A stretch of 64,000 nucleotides of DNA from Paramecium sonneborni (lineage: Eukaryota; Ciliophora; Oligohymenophorea; Peniculida; Parameciidae). Location: NCBI GenBank assembly GCA_905182985.1, contig CAJJDN010000163.1, positions 179,198 through 243,197 of the forward strand, read 5' to 3'. The notes under the pieces were generated by a model. It made no database searches. It was not told the origin of the DNA and saw only the letters and a list, made by a program, of their open reading frames with translations. Numbering within the stretch: the first letter of the stretch is position 1; each line of letters starts with the position of its first letter. This document shows positions 47,801 through 60,299 of this stretch, in pieces. Both the position numbers and the translations under genes were made by a program.

Positions 47801-50800
47801 AACTAATCTATTTCATTATATTTAACAATACTTATGATTTACTATTTGTTATTATAATGAGTATTTAAAACTTATAAATTCTTTACTAGGATATTTTAAG
47901 ATTAATTTAAGGCTAATTAAGATTTTGAATATTCAACTTTATTATGTATTAAACTACTAGACTCTATAAGTGTTTGGTTTACAATAAAATCTTATAAATT
48001 TATCACATTACTTGAATACAATATTGAGTTATTTTAAAGGTGAGAATTTGTTAAACTTAACGATTTAATTTTTGCTGATTCAATAACTGAAATCCAAAAA
48101 ATGTTTGAATTTTGCAAAATTTTAACATTATGCAAAGATATTTAATGAATTTGTAAAGTTCCTACAGTATAATCAAATAAACCATTACAAATGAAGAAGT
48201 TTGAAAAAATAAATGTAGTATCAAAGATACTAATATTTGTTAATCTGGATTAATATTGAAGATGATTAATATTTGCTTAGAATTTGAATAATGTTGAATT
48301 TGTAAAAATGCAATTTCTAATTGTCATATTGGATATTTGAATTTAATTTTAAGAAAGATTGTTTAAGGATATAAAAGAAAAAATATCAGATTAATGTAGT
48401 TTTATATTGCTAATTAGAAGGTTTGTTATGTATAAGGAATAAGGAATATTTGAATTAATTTTGAAGATTTGATCAGTTTTTAAAGCACTTTCACTTTCTA
48501 ATTTACAATCTATTAGATTCAAGGTCATTTTATTTTTCAAATTATCAATAAAAATAAAAGAGTTTCTGTTAAAGTAATTTTCATTGTCTTCAAAATAAAA
48601 ATTTATGTTTTCAAAACTTATTGTTGTAAAGTTACTAATTTTTAATTAAGGGATGATAGATAAGTTTATTGAATTGGTGGATTATAATAATATTCCTTTA
48701 AATTTAATATCAATTTATTATATGGAAAAAACATATTAAGCTATTTTAGAGAAAATTTATTTATTTTTTAATCGACATGGTTCATTTTGACCTTAAATCA
48801 AATTATATTCGAATTAAATATATCTTACTGAAATTTCATTTAGATAATCAAAAAGTTAAGATGTCTCTAATTAATCAAAATATCCATAACCAAAAAAATC
48901 TGTAAGTAAAAAGTTTTTGTTCTCAAAATATTCATCATTTGATTATTCATATTATTCATAATAAGTTGAAAATTCACAATGTAGGTTTTAATGAATAATA
49001 ATTTTATTATAACATTATTCATATTTGTTACAAACTACTATCGTTTATGTAAATGAATCATAATAATATTTTTCTTCTTAATTGATAGGAATTGATTTTT
49101 CATAACATATTCGAGTTTAAAATTTATTTTAATCAGTTAAAATAAAATAAGGGTTAATTTCATATATTTCTAATTAATTTCTATCTATACAAGCTTTACA
49201 ATTAGAAGGACATTACATACAGCTTCCATTTTCATTTTAACTTTTAATAAAACCACTAATAGTTTCCAAACATTAAATACACGTAGCTTTTCCATCAATA
49301 ATCTCACATTTATTACAAGTTTAATCACAATCTAATATACATTATTAATCATATAAAATATACCCATACATGATGTACATACTATATTCAAATCTGATTC
49401 AGAATACATTTTTGCATTATTTTCAAAGGATTGGTCATTATTATAATTTATAACATATTTATAAAAAGCTTTTATACTCCATTTCCAATAATCTCTATAT
49501 TTTAAATTTTATTAAATGCAAGTCTTACAAATTGAATCGCATTAAATACATTAACCAGTAAGAAGTGCTGAATAATATCCATCATCACATATTATACAAA
49601 GTGATTAATTTTCTGTGTAATTGTGAATACATGAAATACAGTTAGTAATCATTAAGCAATCAGATACTTAAATTGCATTTTAATTTATTTTACTTATAAG
49701 ACAAATGTTCTTTTACTCTTCATTTTAGATAATAGCAAATTAACAATCATCATCTAATTATTTTAATTCACATTTCTATTTGTTAAAATTGTAATGATGA
49801 TTTTCTTTACATAGAGCACAACCTACATTTAATTATTAAAAATTATAATCTAACACTTTAAAATTGATATCTAAGCTTGTTTGTAATAGATCACCATTAA
49901 GAATGTAATCAAAACAGTATATGCAATTTTCTATATTACATTGACTACAATTCTTTCCATCCATTGATATATAATATTATGAAGGTTATCCTTTACAATA
50001 ATTACAGAACCTTTATCTATCACACTCTTAACAATATTCTCCACAAGATACACATTTATTATTAATTACTATTGAATTGCCTAAACATGTTACACATTAA
50101 CATAATCCATCTAAATAACTATAGCAATCTAAGCAATCTTATCATAATATGCATTATTTTTCTTTATTTAAATAATACTTGGGAAAGCAAAATTAACATT
50201 AAAATGAATTTTAACAAGTATTACATCCTTATAAACAAGGCTTACATTCTTAATTTTATAAATAGAATCCATTCCTACATTTTTCTCTACTAATACAACC
50301 TAAACACAATTAAAGTTCATAAATTCCTTTAATATTTGTTTACATGTTATAAAATAGATAATCATTTTATATTCTTTATTAAATTTAATAAAAGTATTCT
50401 GAATTTAAATAATAAGTTTGTGCTTTCATCTTACAAGTTAATGTAGTTTTAAATTATTTTGGTGATATGATGCAATCTAAACAAGTGATTTAAGTACCAG
50501 AAAATATTTCATAGTAATAAGGACTTTTATATTAAAAAGATAAATACCATTAAACACACATTTTTTAATATTCAAAATAGCCAAAGTTGCATTCTAGATT
50601 ATCTTAATTGCAATTGCTATAGCCTTATAGCTAACAATTTAGTTTTACTTCTTAAATCTATATCTAAGGAAATGCTTAAATTACCGATTAACATTTTTAA
50701 ACATCCTCTTTATCAACAAATTTTTATTAACAAGTACAAGTTTTCTCTTTTTTTGAAAGTTATCTAAAACTTTCATCAGGACAAGTTAAACAATTATTTT

Positions 50801-52242
50801 TAGTTGGTCCATCACATGTTAAACAAGAATAATGACATGAAGGTTTATAGAGTACAATTTAAGGATTGCATAATTGTTAAAATTTAATATTTCCAATATA
50901 TCCTCTTAAATAATTTGTTGAATAATCATCACCTCCAAAAAAAACATAATAATTAGTACCAGTGAAATGACGTATTGTTTTACTCCAAGTAAAATAGCGA
51001 ACTTGATCAATTGATGGAAAAAATATTGAATAAATAGGTTATTCATCATTTTTATTTGTTCCTATTTCATATTAAAAATAATGCCATTTTATTAATAATT
51101 CTGAATATTCGTCTCCAAATTAATTAATTTAATCATCTTCATTTGTTTTGTATCTCTATTTTATTGGAAATTAATATGAATAAGTTGATAATTAAAATCC
51201 ATTCTCAATGGGTATACTACTTTAATAATATTTTAATAATAGATCTCTATCTCCTATTTTAAAATCATCAGTATAATCTTAATTAATAGTTATTCGAAAT
51301 ATTGTAGTTTCCAAAAAAGTTTTATTTGATTATTCTAAAATAATCCATCCTTTTAAAACATATCTTAAGCTTTTAAAACTCAAAGAATTTTTAATATATG
51401 AACTTCCATCCATCTTTTAATATTAATTTTTTTCATCAATAGTAAAATATAATTCTAAACATATGGGATAACTAAATAAATCTTAAGAACATGAATCTAA
51501 ATCTAAGAAAACATTGTTCTACTGACTTGAAAAACAACTTGTAAGAAGTCCCTAGAATTGGCTTAATAATATTAAATTTCTATCCTAATCTTAATATTAG
51601 TAAACATTTCCCACATTATGTTTTATTTTTTATACATAATCAGGTAAATCATTTACAACCTAAATTGATAAACTCTCTTTACTATTGTAAAATCCTATTT
51701 GAGTTTATCTTAATATATTGTCAAAATAACAATAAAACATTATCCATTGGCCTTCATATAAAAATTTATCAAATTCAAATGATAAAGTGTTTCTTTGAGT
51801 TTTAAAAGAATAAAAAACTTTGTGGCTAATTGTTTATTTATTTGAATCAATATCAACAGAAACTACTAACCACTTAAAGTTATTATGACTTTATTCTATA
51901 GAATATATAAATTGTCTTCCTTCTATAAGAATTTATTTGTTTAATAGACTGATGTTTTAAGAGACTCTATTGGCTATAATATTATTAAAATATTGTTATA
52001 CATAGCTATTCTATCTAAGCTAATGGCTAATAATTCATCCAAACTCCAAATCCACTATTCGACTAACCTTAAATAAATTCTTTAGATAAGGCTTAATCAA
52101 TAGAAAATTAATTATTATCTGTGCTTAAGATAGGCTCAAAGTATAAAAATTAACAATAATTTTGTACATATCTACTATATGCATATTTTTCTTACTTAAC
52201 TAATATCATCAAAAGGATTGAGTCAAAAAAATTTAAAAACAT
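41857..52242 (-). CDS. Giant beta-helix, Cys-rich, multi-TM surface protein
   Basis: One multi-exon gene from ATG 52242 (signal peptide MFLNFFDSILLMILV) to TGA 41857-41859. Order in the protein: an N-terminal domain with SNSGFGVWMNYQPLAQ; a long Cys-rich furin/EGF-like repeat region (about 50.9-49.0 kb) dense in CxxC motifs; degenerate parallel beta-helix repeats (about 48.9-44.3 kb; GGGFYI, GGCFYID, GGAIYI); a conserved Cys module (CQGGWRSGDQSC, GHIGALCEQCD at about 43.4 kb); 8-10 transmembrane helices; and a basic tail ending KKQQKQKRN. Many short introns are needed (one at about 45036-45057), and I have not resolved all of them. The assembly duplication at 47687-48886 interrupts the frame. 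It is the paralogue of the partial gene at 2-3555. Confidence 0.78.
46486..47685. repeat. 1200-bp exact duplication, copy 1 (assembly artefact)
   Basis: Identical by eye to 47687-48886, with a single N at 47686 between the copies, inside the giant minus-strand gene. Confidence 0.93.
47687..48886. repeat. 1200-bp exact duplication, copy 2 (assembly artefact)
   Basis: Second copy of 46486-47685. Removing one copy and the N (1201 bp) should restore a continuous beta-helix region. Confidence 0.93.
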
Positions 52243-53728
52243 CAAAGTCTGCTCAATTTTATTTAAAATAAATGATAGTGAATTAATTTAAGAATCAATA
52301 GAGATTTCTTCTCAATAGCAAGAAGGTTTAAATTAAAATATATTTCATTATTGAGTGTTTTATTCTGTTTTAATATGTTTGATTAATTTTGATTTACTTG
52401 ATAATGTAATTTGCTTGATTCTCTTCTATTTACTTTGATAATACAGATCCTTGAATGATAAAGTATATAAATTTATCATCAATCATACGTAGGAATATTA
52501 AATCATGAATATACTCCTTATGAAAATTTAATCAAAACTTTAAACTAAGATTAAAATTATTGAACTCTATTACTTTTTTTTGAAGTCATCAAAAATATAA
52601 ATAATCAACTACTCTTTAGAAAAAAGTTTACATTCGTTTATTAAATAGTAACTTTATTTTATATTTATATTTCTATTCATATAAATATTTAATTATTTAT
52701 TTGTCTGTGATACATAAGATGTAAGTCGAAGAATTACTAGATTAAGTTATTTTTCTATTTTCAAACTAACTTTATCCTTTTTATTATATACAGCACTTTT
52801 ACTAATTAATAATTTGTTTGCAATTATATTTCATAGATCAAAAGTATATTTTTAAATATTATTTGATGATATGTTGGATAAATAATTAAAAGGAGATATT
52901 TCAAAATATTTTTTTGCTAAAAATAATTTTGTAGTAGAGATTGCAGGGCTTAATTATATTAAATGATTGAATATATTAGAGTATTTCCAATGAGTCTAGT
53001 TGTCCTAGTGTTGATAATTTAGGTTATTTTTAAGTAGAAAGAATTCAAATTTATCATTTATATTTTTGTAAATGAGGATTGTTTTAAAACGCAATCCATT
53101 TTATATTATTTTTAAATTGAAACAAAACACTCGTGATAAAAAAAAGGGTCTCAAAAATTTCCTGGTGTCTAAACATAGAAATAACAATGAAGAACGAAAA
53201 AAAGCTATGACTTAAAATTAAGTTGTTTTTATGATCCTTTAATTTGTAAATTTTATCAATTAAATTTAGAGTGAAATCTATTCAATTTTATTTACTAAGA
53301 AAATCTTTATTAAAATAAAATACTCTAAACGATATAATTGTAATTCTATTAAAATGATATATATAGAAAATAGCAAATTCTTTCAATACTTAATAGCAAA
53401 AAAATAAACAAATAAATAAATATAAATGATGATATCTCATGATATATAAAAATATCATCGATATATTCTATAGTAACAGATAATGCATAAGATTTTTAAA
53501 TGAATAAAATCAATTTTCTGAATAAAATACATAATAATTTTGGAATTCCTTTCATGATTAGCCTTTAATTTAAGTTAAAGGATTATATGGATGTTAGACA
53601 GGATATTATAAGAGTTTAAATAGGATATAAACTTATCTTAATATTTAAAAGAATCTGAAAAAGGTGATCTGATTGCAATCGAAATTAAAAACATTTTATT
53701 ATTTTGTCTGATATTCCTTGAATCATTT
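52243..53728. other. Intergenic, no gene recognised
   Basis: About 1.5 kb of AT-rich DNA upstream of the giant gene. Short open frames occur, but none has family-like sequence or consistent splicing. Confidence 0.5.
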
Positions 53729-54019
53729 TTATGACAAAACCTATATCTGAGAAAGCTATTGAAATAGTACTTTTTAGAATATTGCATGATTTAAATGATA
53801 ATATTAAGATCTGCTTAAAACATAACGATTTTTTAATCTAATTTTTCAAATCACTAAAAAAACTGAAAATATATACTTGTTATCTATACTAAATTAATAA
53901 GAGATTAATTCATAAACTTTATCATCATCAATTACCATAATTATAAAGCTTGATTATACTGATTAAGAGGAGAATTGTTCATAAAATTTTATTAGGATTT
54001 TACAGATTCTCTGCAGCTT
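53729..54019 (+). CDS. Short ORF, 96 aa, probably relic
   Basis: ATG to TGA, 97 codons including the stop. It begins TKPISEKAIEIVLFRILHDL and continues as Leu/Ile/Lys-rich helices with Gln from TAA. No family is recognised. It sits at the edge of a region full of broken coding remnants, so it may be part of the pseudogene downstream. Confidence 0.3.
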
Positions 54020-54389
54020 GAATTGTTAAAACTTAAAATGGTTCAGTAATTCGATTATATTAAGTTTTCAAGAGAGAACATTAAAGTGAAAAATTGAGAG
54101 AAAAACTAAATGCTATAGGTAGAGTATGAAAAAAATACAAATACAGAAAGAAAAGAAAAGAGTTAATTGAATCAATATTAAAAGAAAAAAAACCTAATAA
54201 ACTGTTATTTTATAAGAAAAGGGACGAGAAAAAGGAACTCAATTAAATAGAAACATTTATTAAGCATGTATTTTCATAATAAGTTAATCATAGAATCTCT
54301 TTAGAAAATAGAACAAGAAAAAAAAAACAATTCATAATAAATATTAAATATCAAGTAAATATTTCATAATTTGAAAATTAATCGACTCA

Positions 54390-55337
54390 ATGAAAACCCA
54401 AAAGAAAATGCTTCCAATACTTATAGAAACTGTTTATTTTCACGAAGATAAATTATTGTTATATTAAACTTTTAAAAATGATTGGAAAGATCTAAATTTT
54501 ACTGTTAATTAAGTTGCATACCTTAAATGTTGCAATTAATTTATTGTATAAACAAATTAAAATTAAGGTTTTAGATAAAAAGAAACAGATTTGGGTTTTA
54601 AATAAATTTAATATACAATTAAAAAGATTGAGAATCCTAATTATATTCTACTGGTTTTATTCTCAGTATTTAACCTGAATACAAATATAATTAATTGTTA
54701 AGCTATATAAGTGGAAAATATTTTTATCTTGCAAACTCATATTGTTGTTATAGAAATGATTAGTTGTTTTAGACTCTAAAGTATTCGAATATATGGATAA
54801 ATCAAAATATTTGCTGATTGTTCTGATGTTATTATTTTAGACCAATAAAATAACTTAAATGAATAAAAAACAACTCACCTTATATGTAATTTAGTATCAT
54901 AAAGAGAATTTAACAGATAATAATATGATGAAAAAAATTAATTGGAAACCCTGCTTTAGAAATAAACAAAGTTTCTTTCAGTAAATTTGGACCAAATATC
55001 AATTTATCTTTTGAAACTTAATATTTTAAATAATGAACCTTATTTTAATTATATGAATTTAAGTGAAGCTACAATAAATTTATAATAACCTCAATTAGTA
55101 GAAAGTGATAATAGATTAATAAAAAACATAGTTTTTTCAAGAATTCCTCTTGAATTATGCACAATTGAAAATGGAACTTAAATCCTTAATGATCTTTTTA
55201 AGAATTTAGTTGAAACATCAAAATAGTTAGCTGTTGAAAAGCTGTATAAAAATAGCTTATTCAAATTAGGAATTATTTCATCTAAAATTCATTTAAATCC
55301 AAGAGATGGAAAAATGGGAAGGAACTAATATAAATGA
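54390..55337 (+). pseudogene. Open segment of decayed surface-protein gene
   Basis: A 316-codon frame open in the ciliate code, rich in Asn, Ile, Leu and Gln with scattered Cys (LKCCNQFIVQ, EMISCFRLQ, LELCTIENGTQ). I recognise no domain, but it leads directly into the Cys-rich remnants at 55.4-56.2 kb and is probably their former N-terminal part. No intact link between the two was found: an A-run near 55411-55418 breaks the frame. Confidence 0.45.
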
Positions 55338-55424
55338 TAAAAATTCTTTTATGTTAGTTAGAATTGTCTGACAAAACTAATGCAAGTTTAATTGAACTAA
55401 AGATAAGAATAGAAAAAAACTTGT

Positions 55425-56215
55425 AATGGTACTACTGAATAATAATGTTTAACTTGTGATCCTGTATTTAATAGAATATTAAATTTTAATTAATGTCCAT
55501 GTATACAACATTACTTTGAAATGGAAGTTTCAAAATGCATAAGTTTATTTTTATATTACTAAATTTTAGTATGTAGCGAATTTTGTTATCAATGCAAAAA
55601 AAAATTTTAGAAATGTATAATAAAAAAATACAAACTAAAATGTACTTATCAAAATAGATATTTGTATAATTTAGAATATTTTGAAAGCAATACATTTGAA
55701 TATAACATCATGGTTTAATGCCATAGTATTTATTTCATATACCACCAGAATGTCTTTATTCTGGTGGTGTATGCAAAGGTTAATTAAACAGATTGCATTT
55801 CTTGTATTGATAACGAAGAAAGATTCTTATAGCCAATACATGTCTTTGTAAGGAAGGAAAAATTGAAAATCTTTATCTAATTAATGTAATTGTAAAGATG
55901 GTTATTTTGATGATGGAATTCAAATATCATGTTAGATATGTAGTCTAAAATGCAAGACCTGTGAAAATAAAGCAAATTTTTTTATAATTTTTGAGAATTC
56001 TATAAGAAATTATCCTCACTCATTTGATTGCTTGGATGGATATTTTGAAGATGAATAATTGACATGTTAAAGTATTCTTTATATAATTTAAGTTTGCAAT
56101 CCTTCATTTAGGAATTTATAAAATTTTAGTGATCTGCAAGTTTAAGACAAAATCATTGCTAAAATCAGATATTTGTTTAATATCACCCAAGAATATATTG
56201 ATGTCTTGATTAAAA
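55425..56215 (+). pseudogene. Cys-rich furin/EGF-like repeat remnants
   Basis: Cys-rich repeats in shifting plus-strand frames: TEQQCLTCDPVF, CPCIQHYFEMEVSKC, CSEFCYQCKKKFQKC, TDCISCIDNEERF, CKDGYFDDGIQISCQICS and LKCKTCENKA. A 27-nt intron-like segment lies near 55545. At least two frame changes within 800 bp show that the gene is no longer functional. In intact relatives such repeats form the extracellular part of large ciliate membrane proteins. Confidence 0.7.
55741..55768. repeat. Perfect 11-bp inverted repeat (hairpin)
   Basis: ACCACCAGAAT, a 6-base loop GTCTTT, then ATTCTGGTGGT. One of the few G/C-rich stretches of this region, lying within the Cys-rich pseudogene. Confidence 0.85.
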
Positions 56216-57279
56216 ATTAGGTGAAAAATTAATTTAATTTACTGAAAAAAAATTTAAAATTGAAGATTCAGCCGTTTAAATAGTATCAAATATCTTAGAT
56301 AATTCGAAATCTCAATTAATCTTTTTGAAATTAACAGACACCCAAAAAAATTTTTGTCAAGCAGAAACAAATTCTTTTGAGATTATCTATAAGTCCAAAT
56401 TCAACATATCTAGTTAATTAATATTATTTATTTATACTTTTTTAATAATTGCAAAAAATTAAATATCATAACTTCTTGATACTCAAACCATATTAGAATA
56501 ATGATTAATTCTAAATACAAGCAATTAAATAAATTTATGAAACAATTACACCTAAAGCTAAAATATAGATTGTGCTTAAATTTAATTTTTCAATTTAAAT
56601 CTAGAAAATAAAATAGTATTGTTATTTGAATCTATGAACAAAAATGTAATAAATTATTTCAACAAATTTATAATGATTTACTTAATTTATAAATTTAAAT
56701 AAATTAAATGGATAATATTTTAAAATCTTAAGCAATAAACTTTATTAATAATTTTCAATATTTAAAACATCATAAAAAACCTAAAATCTAGGTGATTTTA
56801 AAGAAAATAAATGTTTTGTTTTTAATTCATCTCACATCATTGTTACTTCACAATAAACCTAAACAAATTATAAAAAATCATTGATTTTATATGAGAGGAG
56901 ATAAAAAATACAATTATTGTTAACAATAAAGCATTTATTCTTGAAGGTAATTACAAAATAACTTTTTAACTTGTAATTTCTTATAGAATCAACAAAAGAA
57001 GATTATTTAATATTTTATTTATTATGAATCTATTCACCTTAAAAATAATCCATTTAAATTGTTGACAGATTTTGATAATATCCTTCAAAAATAACTTATG
57101 CTCAAGCATTATAAATTTATCTTACAAAATTTTATTAAATTTAATTTTAAATATTTATAAAGGAAGATATATATTATTTAAAGATTTTTAATCTATGTAC
57201 AGCACATCATTTGAATCTTTTAATATTTGCTCAAGTAACATAGAAAAATTTGAAGAATATAAAATTTGATGCATCGGAA
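56216..57279. other. Degenerate region between pseudogene parts
   Basis: AT-rich, with fragments open for 20-60 codons in several frames. It probably corresponds to the stretch between the Cys-rich repeats and the GPS-like motif in the ancestral gene, but no domain can be read. Confidence 0.45.
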
Positions 57280-57700
57280 AATATATCTGGATTATTTTTT
57301 AAATGTGATTTGAATGAAAAACACATTTATTGATAGAACATGTGAATGTTCAAGATTTGGAGTTTTTAACATCTTCTATGAATTTTACATTAACTAATAT
57401 AGAAAATAATAAAGAAATAATATTAAATTACGATATGGCAATTAAGAGATTTAACAGCAAGTTTTGGGGTTTTATCATTAGTATTTTTCATAATCTAAAT
57501 TAATTAATTAATTAAAGATTTCAGAAATTCAACTTAAACAAAAGAAACAATTTCTACTCAAGAAAATTCAGATTTAATCGATAAGAATAAAATGTTGTAT
57601 AGAGGTATCAAATTATATTATAATAATAATAATAATCTGGATCTTGAATTTAAACATCAAGATTAAATTTAATAATTATATATATATTTAGATAAAGATT
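57280..57700 (+). pseudogene. GPS-like motif plus transmembrane segment, remnant
   Basis: Reads DRTCECSRFGVFNI, which fits the C-terminal part of a GPS/GAIN proteolysis motif (CxCxHxxxF). In another frame follows a transmembrane helix (LTASFGVLSLVFFII) and a short cytoplasmic stretch (DFRNSTQTKETISTQENSD). The change of frame within 130 bp marks it as decayed. Together with the upstream Cys-rich remnants it looks like the 3' part of a Cys-rich/GPS/TM protein gene. Confidence 0.6.
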
Positions 57701-59070
57701 TTGAATGAGAGATTTATTCACAAAAAATAAACTTATAAGTATATTATTTATTTACCAAAATTAGAATTACAATTTAAGTCAATAAAATATTATTTAAAAA
57801 AACTCTAAATTAATTCAACAATTTCAAAGAAAATTGCATAATTTAAAAAAATATTTCACTTTAAAAGATGTCTCAATATTTTTAGAATCAAAAATGTCAA
57901 AAAAAAATGCCAAATAAATTTGATAATTTAATCTTTTTTTTTCTAAAAAATTGGATTAATATTTTTAATAATATATTGCCATTTTATTAATTCTTATCAT
58001 TTTAATCAATATCATGGACTTAAACCATCAAAATAATTATAATTGTTTGTTTATTCATCTAAGCAAAACTTGATATTATCAGTTAAATCATTCAATATTC
58101 TAAAAAGTACATTTTCAATAGATTCCTCAGATACAGGCTTTATTCTAAAAAATGATTCAGGTAAAATCAAACAAAATAATATAATGTTGTTGAATTTTAT
58201 TGCAACTAGATTACCTTTTTCTGATTCCTTTAAATATTTCGATAATCTTATATCCTAATTAAAATCTTATTATATTTATATTTCTATGATTCTCTAACAT
58301 CCATATAATCCTTTGACTTAAACCTAAGGAAAGCAATTCAAAAGTTATTGAATCTATTTTTTTAGAAAATTGACTTAATCCTATGAAAAATCTTATTCAT
58401 TATTAGTCTTTATTGAATATAGCACAGTTATTTAAATATCTTGGAACATAATTGTTAATTTATTATATAGATATTTTATTTTCTTTATTTTATGTTATTT
58501 ATATCACTCTTAATAGAATATGGTTTTTTAGTTATAGAATTTAATCTTTTACTTTAATTATTGATATGAATTTATAATTTCGGTGGAGAACAATTAAATA
58601 TATCACTTGAAAGGAATTAGTTCAAAATCTAATTTACTATTAAAAGGATTGAGATAATTTTTCAAACATAAACGCTCAAAAAAATTTAAATTTTAATTAA
58701 CTTAAAACACTAAATTGGATTGTTTCACTTAATGATGAGTTCTCTAAAAAAGAAAATATTTAATTATACTTTAAAGTTGATTTCCATGATTTTAGCTTAT
58801 TCTATAATACACCAATTATTTAATACAATTGCTTTTTCCCTTTTTCCATATTGAAATTAGTTTTAACACTCATTTCCAATTATTTTATTCCCTTTTTCAA
58901 AGAATATGATTTATTTTCCACTTCACAAAAAATTTATCTTCTATACTCCTATTGTATTCATTTCTTATTAATATCATAATATATTCTTTGGTGGAAACTC
59001 TCATAAATAAATTTTTAGTTATCATCTTCAATTTAAGATTAAAAGATTGATAATTCTATTCCTAAGTTTG
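57701..59070. other. No gene recognised
   Basis: AT-rich DNA with long T-rich stretches on the plus strand. Frames are open only by chance. Confidence 0.5.
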
Positions 59071-59215
59071 AATATCAAATCTGGGTTTGGCCCACCAGTA
59101 GTTATGTCTCAGCAGTCACAAAATGTTGAATTTTCTAACCAGAATGTTGAATGTGGTATATTTAATTGTGTGAAAAAAGGGGTTGGGGCATTAAAGGGAC
59201 GTGATAAAAAATTGT
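59071..59215. other. Island of unusual base composition
   Basis: About 145 bp far richer in G and C than its surroundings, with GGGTTTGGCCCACC at the left and GGGGTTGGGG at the right. It lies inside a 73-codon frame (59047-59268) that uses CAG and CAA rather than TAA/TAG for Gln, unlike every gene in the window. Origin unknown; possibly a transferred or mobile fragment. Confidence 0.5.
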
Positions 59216-60299
59216 ATTATATTCTTCTTTATACAAAAAAAAAAAAGAATATTAAAATCATTCTTTAAATCGATATTAACAAATTTTTTGTTAAATTAAA
59301 GTGTTATGATTATAATCATTGATTTTTATTGTTTTGATATGCAAAATTATTAAACAAGATTTTTTATTACTAAATAAGGCTTATAAATTTATATGAAGCC
59401 GTATGTGGTGTTTGTAACATAAATATTAATTTCCCTTCGTAAGAATATCAAGAAAGAAAAAAAGTAAACTATAATTTTAACAATTTTATATGTATCAATC
59501 TATTATATTTTTTTTTTTTTTTAGTTTTCAAATTTTATATTATGATTAATAAATACATTTATAATTTCACTATATGATATTGCATAATTACATTTCTAAA
59601 AAGATAAATTTCTCTTTGATACATTTACTTGTTATATTTCAAAAATGCCATATATTTTATTCAACTTTTTTATTATGTTAGAAATCATATATATAATGGA
59701 TTTAAATTCATCAAGATATAATCCTATTCTTTATTGAAATTAAACTACCTTAATTTGCAAGGATTTAAATTAAATTGTATATATCGTAAAAGTATAAAGC
59801 TCAATATACAAAATTTAAAAAAATCTTTATTATAATTCACTATATCTCTCTGACTTCAAGTTAGATTTAATACTAAATAGGTGGAATTAAAATTTCTATT
59901 CTACTTTCTCCAAAACAGGACATAGAGGAATAATAGTTTATTAAGATCAATTTAGAATTGAATTTGATTAAGCCTTTTTACCTTAATTTATTATTATTGA
60001 ATCTTACCTTTCTGAAAAAAATATACCAACATTTACAACAATTAATTTAAATTGAAAGGTGTATTTGACTTTCACTTTGATTTAACTTTTTTATTTGATC
60101 TTAATCTTCATTGAAAACAAAACTAAAAATAATTTTTCTAGAACTTTATTATTCTTCAAAGAGAGTTTAACAATACAATATCCTAGTCTTTTTAAGCTTT
60201 TTAAAATCAATTTAAGCTAGTTCAGTGAATTAAATCAGTCTTGCAAATTATTGTTTTTATTCTTAGTATTATAAAAGTTTTTTTTTTTAAATGTGCTTG
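59216..60299. other. No gene recognised
   Basis: Extremely AT-rich DNA with A and T homopolymers (for example near 59505-59522). No coding remnant could be defended. Confidence 0.5.

Noticed and set aside
59047..59268. A genuine 73-residue gene
   Set aside because: No start context, no family match, ends in a poly-Lys A-run, and lacks the codon use of the other genes; kept only as a compositional oddity.
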